From Lichenostomus cassidix (Eukaryota; Chordata; Aves; Passeriformes; Meliphagidae): DNA of 64,000 nt. Both the position numbers and the translations under genes were made by a program. Location: the NCBI GenBank assembly GCA_008360975.2, contig CM039187.1:19807495-19871494 (forward strand), written 5' to 3'. A model generated the notes under the pieces. That model made no database searches. It had not been told where the DNA came from and saw only the letters and a list, made by a program, of their open reading frames with translations. This document shows, piece by piece, positions 26,001 to 38,000 of the stretch. How positions within the stretch are numbered: position 1 is the first letter of the stretch; each line of letters opens with the position of its first letter.

Positions 26001-29000
26001 CAATCCCCCCTGGATCTTTTTTTCTCCAAATCTGATTCCTGAAGCAAATACAATGAGCACCAAAACTTCCTCACTCTTTCCTCCCACTTCTCCCCTTCCA
26101 TTTAACTTTCTCACTTCCAGCTTACACATGCCCCCCTTGTTTCCTCTTTAAAGCAACTCTTTCCAAACATCTTAGCCCTTAAATAGCCACAACTTGCAGA
26201 CTTTAAGGAATTTACCTTTCATAAGTGGGTAAGAATTAGATCACTTTTGTGCCAGCATGCAGGAGGGAAAAGGCATGACGCAAATAGGAACAGTAGTTCC
26301 TACGTATAGCCAGCTGCTCACTTGCTGCCATAAACCTGCATTTTCATAACTGTAATTCACACATCACCTGCGTAACCATTTGCAAGGATGAGTAGTTCTA
26401 AAAAGACACGTTTTTGTCTGAAGTGTAGGCTATATGCATCAAAGTTTAGTACATATTCCCAACTGATTAAACCCCCACATTCATTTAGTGTGCTTGCGTG
26501 CACTTGTGTGCGAAATATCTAAAACATCATCTGAACAGTTATTTAACTTTCACTATGTCCTTCCTACAAAAACAGGAACATAATTCTGTATGCAAGATCC
26601 TCAGTTTAAGTAAAAAACTTCTAGTCCGTATTTTCATACAAGATAACTCTCCATCGCTACTGTGCTCTACTTTCTACCTCACTTCATATGACAAGCAACC
26701 ATCTCCATCAATGTCAACCTCAAAATTCTGCTTGTCCTTTCCTATAAAACCTTCCTCACAATTTCTCTAAAGACTGTGGAAAAGCTCAATTTTTACTGCA
26801 AGAGATGAAAAAAGGAGCTCCTTTAATTGTGCACTAGTCGGCTTTTCTGCCTTCTAAACTTCGTAAAACAAGGAGAAGAGCAAACTTTGCCTGTTTGGTT
26901 TTCTTCCAAATCTATACTAATCTGCAATTATCCACAGTTCATGTAGCACTTCTTCCCTTAATGACAGAAGGCTTCTCCCCAACGTACTTAGGGTCTATAT
27001 TAATTGGAAATAATCTAAATCTTTCTCTCCTCGAACTATTCTTACTGGTTTCTTATCAGGAAACGAGAAGGTAAACTGGGAGGTTTGCCAAGTAGCACAA
27101 TCTTGTCTGTTTTGAGGAAGCTGGAAGGAGTGCAGAGCACAGCTGTCACTGCACAGGCAGCAAACCAACCTCCAAACCCCTGCCATTTCTGCCCATAGGA
27201 ATGGTAGATTGTGTCAACACCATGAATTGTAAGATAGATGTAATATGCCTATCTTTACTGCAACTTTTATTTTGGTATTCCTCAGGTGCTCATTCACAAG
27301 TGAGGGCCCCTTGTGCTAAAGCCCACAGCTCTTCTACTATTGACTTTACTAGAGTGTCACAGAACCATAAGAAAAGGGTAATGAAGAGAAAGTACAGAGG
27401 AAGTGTCATACTTGATGAATTACAGACAATACCTGTCCTCAGGTTTTTTTAATATATACACACATAAAAGAGAAAGAATGACAAAGTCTCTGCACTTAAA
27501 CTCAATCGCTATTTCTGTCACTGATAACTGAGCAAGTTTCATGTTTCATTAGTGAATTTTCTCATTTCAGTGAACCTCAAAAAAAAAAGGTAGTGAAACA
27601 TAACTCCACCTTGCTTCACACTTTACATTAAATGATTTAAGAGCACTTGAAAATATCCACAACTGTGCTTTAGAAATGCATTTATTCTGTTTATTCAATC
27701 TCACTTCATAGACCTGGAAATGGAGACACCTGCCTAGCAACTGGTCTACAACCACACTGCCATGAGCTGATGGACAGGACCTGGTTTGCTTCAATGAGAC
27801 CCCTGAAATTACTTTGCACTCTTGGAGGGTGAGAATCAATGCAGGCTCTAAACTAGGTAAAAGGAGAAGCAAGCAAGCAAACTGAAACTCTTCTTTTAAA
27901 TTTCAGTCTTTAAAGAAATAATATACTTACCATGGAACAAAAAATAATCAAGCAATGTCAAAGAATTCTGTGAAGAATGCAAAAATCAGGAAGTAAAAGA
28001 CCCCAATGGAAGAATGCTTCCTCAAATTTGTAATGACATAGCACACAATGGTATAGTCTTATTTAGATTACAAGGAGGAAAAAAAAAGTCTTAAAACCAG
28101 TGAGTAATTGTGCATTTTAATCTAATAAAGATCAAATCTGATCATGTCATTGCATAGTGCAGTTTAGAGCACATTGGAAGCCAGTGCTTGTAGGAAGTCA
28201 CAAAAGCACCTCAAATAGAGCAAAAGGCACTTTGAACACAGGGGAGTTTGATTTTTCTTAGGTTTCAGTCAGCAGGGCTGGGTTGGAGTTTCTTTGGGGA
28301 GATGGGGTTATTGCAGTTGATTCCTCTTTATTTTTCAAGATAAGTTCTTTGTTCCCCTTCAGAACAGGTCTTTCTTGTCTTCCAGCCTTAGATGGACAGG
28401 TGTGGCATTTCCTGCAATTTCATCATTTTAAACTATCTAAGTCAGATCTCCCTCCTTAATTTAAGGTCTTGCCTGTGAGCGATACTGTTAATTGTTAAAA
28501 CATTTGTTCCATACACAGGTATGAAAGCCAGCTGGGTGCAGACCAGGAAAGCACTCCTGATTCTGCCCCAGGAGTTCTCACGGCTCCTTTCTTCCAAGTG
28601 TTTATGAAACATGAGAACTTGATATATGAAACATTCAAACTTCCTTCTCCTCCAAAAACTTCTTCAACTGAAACTGGAATTGGTGGAAATCCCATCAGAG
28701 TACTCACTGCACTAATCTCTTTCAATGGCTACATTTTAACACAAATGAGCATGTTCCTAACAGTGGCAACAATATGAATTGAGCCACTGCTAAAATCCTC
28801 ATGAAAATGGTAAGTTTCTTCTATTTTACTAGTTTTCAGTAACTAAAATCAAGGATGCAGAAGAAAAAAAGAATTACCTTAACACAGAATCTAAGAATTA
28901 CTAATAGCCTATTAATAGCAGTACTTTGACTTCTACACTGAGAACACATTCTTGGCACATTGGTCAGTCTACAAGCCAAGACAGAGGACATTATGAACAA

Positions 29001-32000
29001 GGGATTTTTCAGATAGGAAGTCTGTATTCTGGTTATACTGCATTCCTGAGGTCTATATAGAAAAGAAGCCCATCTCCCTTCTCCACAGCTCTTCAAAAGT
29101 GTGGAAAGGGTAGCAGGGAATGAAATTAGGAAGTGCAAGTGTTCTTTAAGACCAGTAAATTCCCAAAGTTCATCTAGTTGCATAAAATCTTTCCCCAAAC
29201 ACTAAGTTAAGTTCAACTCCAATTACATTGTTATCTTTCGCCAGTTTGCTCTCAGGTGATTCCAAACCTGGATCTTCCTTAACCATCCCAAACAATCACT
29301 TGTAGAGCCTCACTTGGCTTTTTCCCTAGTTTTTTAACAGAAAGCTTCATATCCCTTCTACTACTACACAGCTGGGCCTCTGACACATATCAGAACACAG
29401 CCTTGCAGAGTCAGTGGGTTTCCAAAAGAGTGTCCTCCAAGAAGTGTGGGGATCAGTATGAACTTTCTAGATGTATATTGATCAGGACCAAATAAAGGAA
29501 AGCAACCCAAGGTTTGAGACAAGGAATATTTATCATGCAACTCTTCAAGTGGAAAACCTTGAAGATATTTCAGAACACTAGAATCTACATAATCATAATC
29601 AAAGTTATTTTTCACTTGGTTTAGAGAACAAAGATAGCAAGTATTCTTTTAGGTAATTAATGGGATTGACATGTACTCTTGGGAGTTCTTTTAAGGATCT
29701 GAAAGTTGCAATAGCTGTGAACCCCCCCCCCCCCCCCATAGTTTACAAGATCTGGTCCCAAATATATTTAATAATGTTTGGAAAAAACTTCCTCCCTAGG
29801 AAAGAAGTATTCCATTTATTTGGGGTAAATTAACATCTGCAGTGTGTAACTAACCATGCTGATGAAACAAACCAAACTTGATATATATGCACATGTGACT
29901 TTTTAATCAAGCATGCAAAAATAGGCTGACATAAGAATAAATTTATGGCTGAAGACAATAGGCAACAATAACTGAATCAGATCAGTGCTCATGCACAGTA
30001 AATTTGAGTTGTGTCCCCAGCAGCTTTCTGAGAACTAACTATTCCCTTCCAGAATTATGCAGAAGTTTCTTCTGTATGGGGATATCACTGTAGTGGTATG
30101 CTACTTCTTTCAAAGAACAAAACAAGTTTCCCTCAAATGCCTTAGTATTCCCTACACTAATCAACTGTTTCTGGGTTTTGGTGATGGGGTTTTTGTTTGT
30201 ATTTTTTTTAAGCTTTTTCTCCATTTTAATAGCATGCCCTTCTTACTGCATTCAATTCACTGGACTTTTTTTCTTGCTGATAGCACCTAATCTCTCATTC
30301 AGAACATCGCACTCTCCCAGTGGAGCCTCTTAGTACAACAACTTGTTTCATATTCTGGCTGCTAAAAATCACTTTTCTCCTATCCAAACACATCAGCCTC
30401 CACCCACAGTATTTCCACTAGCTCACATTTCTTCTCCATATTTCCGCATGTTATATTCACCTTCAAGGTTGTAATAAATTCTAGCTCTATTTGGTTTTGT
30501 GTTTTTTGATCTCTTCAAACCTCTAAGTCTGATAACAATCAACTTGGATTTCCATTTATTCCTTTCTTTTTGTGTCTCTTCCATTTGTACTCACACTGTA
30601 CCCTGAATATTAATATCAGGTCCCCAGAACAGACTGTCAAGTGAGGCTACTACCAAAATCAAGTAAAACAAACACTTTCCACAAGTGTTGTTTAGGAGGG
30701 TGGCAGAAATCCAAATCACAGAAAGTGCACATCTACCAGTTAACAAATCATTAACTGCTGGATCAAGATCAAAACAGGCAATTGCTATTTGGAAGCCTTA
30801 ATTACCAGTTTATTAACTCAGGAAACTGTACTTGCTGCTGGTTTATCTGTCAGGCAGTTAATTGCAAGTGCCAACTGAAAGTAAAAGTTCAAACAATGAA
30901 AGTAATTATTTTTTGTATTTTGACTACTGCTTTACCCTGAAATACTATTACGATTTGAAAAAGGCATAAAACAAGAGGATGAAATCTTTGCAACCAACCT
31001 ACCACTGTCTGAACCACATGAATAACATTTCATAATAAATCGCTCCATTTCGGGCAAGTGGCTTATCAGAACTAATTATGGTCATTCCACTTTTTTAAAG
31101 CACTGTAAAAGCTTACTGTTCTCCATTTTCATCGTAGACAACAATATTTCTACACTGAAAATTCACATTCTTCCTGCTTTTGTTGCACATGACAAAACAA
31201 CAGAAAAGACCAGCCCTATTGGAATTTATCAATCAATAGAGCATTCTTCTTTGTGACCCACAAAAGAGACTCTGTCCTATATCCTGGCACTATGGAGCTC
31301 CCAGTACAATCCCTGGAAGGAGAACAAACTCTCTGTGGCATGCTCAGTACAGTGGACGGATTTCCCCCTTCCTACCCTCTTCCAGCTGTGATAAACACCA
31401 AAGAAAAGTCACACTGAAAAAAAAGGAAAATAAACTAAATCATAGTAGACTTCAGCATAAATAATAAATCAAAAAGCTGTTCCAGTGTTACAGCAGGCAA
31501 ACCACATAGTGGTAAGGACAGCTTGTGTTATGAAAAAAATATTTAAATAATGCCACATCTTATAGAACAGTGTTTGGGATTCCAGCACAGACTCTGCAGC
31601 TCTCTGGCTTTTTAGTTGTTGGTGCACGGTTCCTTCAAAATAACCAAGGAATGTATATCTGGAATAATTTCAAGGTTCGTTTTCTATCCACATAAACACA
31701 GCCAGATAGCATGTCAAGTTTTAAAATCACTTCAAGAATTTGTGCAATCGAATTCTTCAATGTGGTACAAAACTAAAATGTGATTTGATCAGGTATGACA
31801 TCACTGTCCTGTGATCCCATATTTGAAATTACAAGTAATATTTAGAGAGCTAGCTGAGTATTTACAGTTAATACTGTGCATGACATCAGAATCCCTAGAA
31901 ACAGTTACAGCAAGCCAAGAAAGCGTGGAAAAAATACAACTTCTTCAGTGTTAGTCAAAGGCTAAATTTAGCTCAGAGAAGACTATCTTCCTCTAGAGTC

Positions 32001-35000
32001 AAAAGGAAGAGGATGTCACCTTCAGAGCAACATTTCAGAGCTGGAGAAGAGCATGAATCCTCTCTGCACAACACTGGAGGTGTCAGGTATGCTATGAAGG
32101 GACCCTGAAGTGAAGTGGGGGAACACAGCGTAGACTCCTCCCCACAAGTATTGTCCCTTTGCCAGGCCAGGCTGGAACCGGAACATGCCAGCATGCTCTG
32201 AAGAGTAAACATGTCCTGCCTCCACCTTGCTTGGTCTGGACAAGTATTTTGGGCAGATCCACCTGACAGCATGCAAGGCTAATTACCTCTCCCCAGACCC
32301 TAATAGGAGATTTTCGCATGGTATAGAGCTCCAAATTCTGGTGTTCCCACTGGATGCAGCCACTTCTTCTCCCTCATCTTAGCAAAGCCTAAGGCAAGAT
32401 TCAAGAGAAAGAGGATGTCAAAGACCTGGAGGCTAAGCCGGCATTACTCTGGCAGGACAACAGCTAAAGGCTTCCAGAGCAGAAAGGAGAGCTGGGGCAG
32501 GGGAAGAGATGAGCACAGAAGGGAAGGGATGACCCTGCTGCACTGGGACACAAAACATGCTCTTGGTGATGCTTGCAGTATTAGGTGCACATTAAGCACA
32601 TTATTCCACTTGTCTTATACAAGTTCACACATACCATGTACCACAGACAGACTTTAACAGGAGAAAAAAAATAGAGCAATTTGAAAACACTGATCCAGAG
32701 GGCAGCAGAGAACAAGTAAATACCTTAAACAGCCTTTTCCCCCCTTCTACTGCCTGCTCAAGGAGTTTATGAAGATGAATGTGACCATCTCCACAGTTTG
32801 AGGCTGTCCCTAGTGAATATTCCCACCTTTTCAGCTGCATTCAAGAAAGACAACGTGTGTTTCTGGTGGGGTGGGGTTGATGGGAGGTCTGCACCCCTAA
32901 TTTCACTTAGAGTTAGAGATGTGACAGCCCTTGTAATTCACCTTTATAATAATGCTTGACTTGATAACAAGACAAAAAGGGGAGGGGGGGAACTTTCAAA
33001 TACTTGTGTACACACATCAACGGTAGTAAATGCAAAAGCTTGGCACAATATAACCCAGAGAAAGAGGTTCTGGAACAGGCTTGGGTAGAACACACAGCAG
33101 CTTCCCATGAAGGACAGACAGTAGATAGCAAAAATGCTAACTTTTTGATTTGGATCCAGTTGGAATTTATTTACTTTTTAAAGTAGTGGCTACTGCTCAC
33201 ATTCATAAATATTTGTCTAGGTAATTTTTAATCACTTATGCCTTCTTTACAGTTTTTGTGAGCTCTAGGAATTCTGCACATGACTAGGTGCAAGTTTCCC
33301 AAAAGGTGCAAAAGCAGTAGAGAATTTGGTGCAACATTATTGGTTTATTGAAAATTAGGAGTGGTAACACCTCCCAGAAAGGCACATCATTGCTAAGAAC
33401 TTCAGGTAGGAAAAAAACCAAATAAAACCAAAACCACACATGCACACACACAACAAATCCTTGCAGATATGTGAGAGTGAGAAGAGAGAGCAGCAACTTT
33501 CTCAAACACTGCTTAATTTAAAAAATAAGCATCTGGCTGCAGGCATAGAATTTGTGAATTCTGCCACTCCACCTGTCACTTCCCATTTTATAAAAGCACA
33601 CCACATACTTCAAGACATCAAAAAGCAAGGATTTTACCAGCAAAACTAAACATTCTTTGACCTAATGTCTGTTCTTAATATGTATATTCCATATATCCTG
33701 TCATCTTCCAAGTTTACTGTAGTGCTTTCCCTCTCATACCACTACTGCTAAGCCACATGCATCTTTGTCCAGAGTTCATCTCTCAAGACCAGTTCTGCAA
33801 AGGGTCATCCTCTCCTTTTTCCTGTAATATCCTTTCACACCACTCTCCCTCATTTTCAGTACTCTACTCAGAAAGACTTAACTATTATCTTGATATTAAA
33901 ACCTGGACTCTAATCCAGAGTTGAGAGGCTATTTTCTTTCATGGCAGAACCTGTCTGATCTCCTGGTATTTCCTTGATAGATCATGCTGTTAGGTTAAAC
34001 TCCAGAATGGCAAAAGCTTACATTCATGGTAATTTCCTAAATCCTTTCCTTCCTGACCTTATCTTGGCTAACAAAGAATGACAACAATCACTTGACAATA
34101 CTCGAGGGCATGACCCAAAAAAATACCTTTAAATTATCCTACTGAACTTAATGAACTCAAACCAGATCATGACTAAGTCTTGTCATTCCCCTTTAAGGAA
34201 GAGGATATATTTAATACTCTATCTTTTCTTTGTCTGAATAGCCGTATCTCACTTTGGATGCACTATCTTGCTCTTAACCCACTGTTATATCCTCTTTTGA
34301 TGATACTGCTGTAAATATCATCCTGTCTCATAGATTTCTACAGATACAGAAATATTGAGACAAATTTCCCCTAAAAAGAAATAAATTCTCTTACTTCATG
34401 CCTTAATAGTCTTCTCTTTGCTGTTCATTTGCAAGGGAAAATCCCTCAACAACAGCCCAAAACCTCACTAGATAATTCATTTCAAGTCTATCTCTACCAG
34501 AGCACCTGTGATGTCACTTAACAGCAGCAAGACAGCTATTATACCATAAATATTGTCTGGGAATGTCATATGATCTTAATTTAAACCTGCACTCTCTAGT
34601 TTGCTATCTTTATAAGACGTGCTGTCTGTCCTTTTCATTACTGCACACAGAATTCATCACACAAATTCTCCCACAATTAATTTATATACTTAGATGGATT
34701 TTACAACACATTTACGATCAAAGAAAACATCTCAGTCTCAATTTCAGAAAGGAAAACCACCACGCAGGAAGAAAAAAGCTACCATTTTCATAATGTTTGT
34801 ATCATGACCATTTCTCCCACAAGAAGCCATAGGTTTGAGCTAGCAAAATTTAGAAAAAGGAGGCCACAAAAAACCCAGAAGGGCTACAAATTAATTGATA
34901 GAGACAAACAAACACACAGGATTGTACAATTTACTCAAATACAGAGCAGTACTCAGCATCAGAGCTAGCATCTAATCTTACTGTCCAGGCAGCCTCTATG

Positions 35001-38000
35001 ACAGTCAGCTATTGCATCTGCAGCTACAAACAGAATTGATGTTTTTCAAAACAGAGACTACAAAGAGCAGAGCCATTTAATGCAAACATCAATATTTACA
35101 GTAGAAAATAGCCTTTTAGTCTTACATAATCAACAGTTTTGAACAGAAAGGCTTAGCTAACTGGCCTTCTCCATGCTGACATTTAAAGTAGCTCTGAAGG
35201 GAAAGGTAAATGTTTATGAGCATACTAACTGTATATGGTATTATATCTGCACACCAAATGATAAATTGGAAAAAATTAGGCCAACTTGTCTTTTAATGCC
35301 TGAACTAACAGAGGCTCACAATAACCTGAATACCATTGAGAAGAGTCCTTGTAACTGAAACTTTACTAACAGTGTTTTCACAATTTTTTGGCTTGAACAT
35401 GTTTTAGAAACTGTACTATAAGGGCCTATCCAGACCAGTAGCTATCAGATTTACCTTGCGCTCACAAATTTTTAGGTGCAGGTTTGATTATATATATTAA
35501 AATTATATATTGATTATATATATTAATTAAATATCATAAATAGTTCTGTTTAATTTTTAAGTTTGTTTCAATGTATTTCTAACTTTTACCTTAAGAGCAC
35601 AGAAGATGCAAGAATCTCCCATACATTTGTGCGTTGTGATCTGCCGGAAACTGCGGCGAAAAATGTCCAGGTGCCAGAGTACCTGAAACACAAAAAGGGC
35701 CACAGTCAGATTTATGACTATATAAAGTAAAATACTCCATAAACTTCTGATTAAAACTGCACATGCTAAATAACCCAAGAAGTATACCAATGTCAACAAT
35801 GAACATCACCTTTAAAAAGCGATGCATTTTATCTAACTGCAAGTCAGTGTTTTCAACTTTCTTCTTGTGTAACCAACACATTAATTTATAGTAGGACATT
35901 CCTCTGAATTTCTTGCTATGCGCTTTTAGATTAGGAAAGTGGCTTCTTTATCCATGTGGCAGCGCTAGCTTAAACAGCACATGCCCTGACTGCTCCCCTA
36001 TGCTGGCACCAGGGCCAGCCGCTGGGCAACTGCACCATGAGGCTGAGCGAAGCTCCCAAGGACACCCCATCGATGAGGATGAAACTCTCTCCTTTTTCCA
36101 GTCCTACACAGCTTTCTTGTTCTGAGCAGAAGGCCCAAATGCTGGAAAAATGGAGCACCAAGAGCATATACATTAACGAGTTTGTGTAAGTAAAAACAGT
36201 AAAATACTAAAATCCGTTATGCCCAGTATTATCATTACTAAGTGCACTCACAGGCCATGATTACAAACCCCAGCTTGTTAGGGCAGTTATACCTTTCTTT
36301 CAGGCAGGTATAGTGGTAATAACAGGTGTGTGACTAGGTATGGTCACAGCACAGAAAAGCAAGCAGGCTTTTTACATGTTCTGCTAGCAACAGTGAGTGG
36401 TGACATTTGCTCTAACAGCACCATATTTTATTCTGAAGTTTTACCACTAAATGTGTGCACTCTTGGGAAACTATTCAAATTTGTATCTGCAAAATAGCAA
36501 CAATAACCATCTCTGAGGCGTTTCACAGTCAGCTCTTTATGTATAAATGTGGTCAGCACTGGCTACTTCAGCTTCAACTAACAGTAACTGGACCTTCCTG
36601 CAAACCTCAGCCTCACCAGCCTTTCAGAAGTCAAAAGCTTGCACTGAAAGAGGCCCTGACCTAAATCATGTCCTACCAGGTTCCAGACAGAACAGCAAGG
36701 TCCAGGCTGACATGTGACTTGCTAAATGCTTCATTAGCACAAACAGAAGAACCAAACTTCTCATTTCTGATGAATTTGTCTAAAGCAACTCGCTAGAAAA
36801 AATTTAGCACCCTGATAAAATTTGTGCTGGTTTCAAAAACTGTTTCCAACGAGAACAATTTGTTATTTAAACCACAGTAATATGTTATACTCAGTAAACA
36901 CATTTTAAAATATCATCTCTAAGTTTCCCAAACCTTCATAATTGCCATGTCTGTGTTTATACTCAAACCATCCTGTACTTAAGGGCCTGGGAGGCAACAT
37001 AAGCCTTGAAAACATCTGATTACACACAAACATTCCTGAAGAACTATTGCAGACTTTACAAAAGGACAAAAAAATTACATTTAGGAATGAGTCCAATTTT
37101 TTTATGTAATTGCCTTTGGAGTTTAGCTTGAGTGTTTATAGAAATTCGTAAGAGTAAGGAGCAACAAACATTCAAGAGCATTTCAGACTAGGTGTTAAAA
37201 AATTAAGAGAAACCCCAGAAATATGTATTTTATTAAATAATTACCATCTCGCCTTTTTTTTTTAATTCAGTTTTGATTGTAAGTACTTTCAGTATTCTGT
37301 CTCTCCTGAGCTTTAGAAGAAAAGGGTTTCTGTAGCAGACTAAAGATCAGGTCATATGCTTTCATCTTCATGTATGGCATGCAGCAGATGTTAGGATCTA
37401 CTCAATCCTGACCTAGGCTCAGTAACTCAATACTAGCAGGCAGCCAGTGATTCCACATTACAGCCTCATAAAGGCAATTGATACAGAACATCACTGGAAA
37501 CTTCTCTTTGTTCTGTATTTGTGGCTAGCACAGGTCTTTCTCGTGAGAACATTTTGCTGTGTTTTATAAACAAAGATAAAGTTTGGATGTTTTTGCAAAC
37601 AAGGTCTTGAGATTTGGGCAGTTCAGGCCTGGCCAATTAGGCCTAGGGGGAGGTTTTTGACTGACCAATCTGGGTGACCTGTGAAAAGTCTATATATATG
37701 GAAATCAAAATAATAAAGCTCTCTTTTCTTGCCTGAGAACCTGGGTTTCTAGTTCTCTGCTAGCGGCTCAACAGCGACGTGTGTTTCCTAACATATTATT
37801 GGAGGTCATAGGTATACATATTTGTATTTTTCGCAGTGGGGCTATGTGGAAGCCTGAAGTTAGTCAAGAACCTGATCAAGCCTATGGGAAAAAATCAAAA
37901 AACACAAAAATAAACCCATAGTGACACAGTCTGTGCTGCACAGACAAGTCATATGAAGGGATGGAAACTGATGTGAAGGGGTTTTAAGCCCTGATGCCAA

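Larger units (their letters stand above)
25752..35589 (-). other. USP54 intron 2
   Basis: Intron of 9.8 kb. It contains a C16 run (29,722-29,737) and a T/G-rich tract (30,165-30,212). It also has A-run/CCAAA sequence near 33,409-33,437 and an AT-rich 26-bp tandem at 35,484-35,526. I recognise no exon, RNA gene or intact transposon. Old, diverged repeats could be present below what I can detect by eye. Confidence 0.65.

Noticed and set aside
31973..32334. Three overlapping minus-strand frames of 80-99 codons in intron 2
   Set aside because: No recognisable domain and no consistent splice sites linking to USP54. Overlapping frames of this size occur by chance.
37794..37870. Possible primer binding site and leader after the solo LTR
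   Set aside because: TGGAGGTC occurs nearby but does not match a tRNA 3' end that I know. The TATT duplication directly at the LTR end shows the element terminates there.
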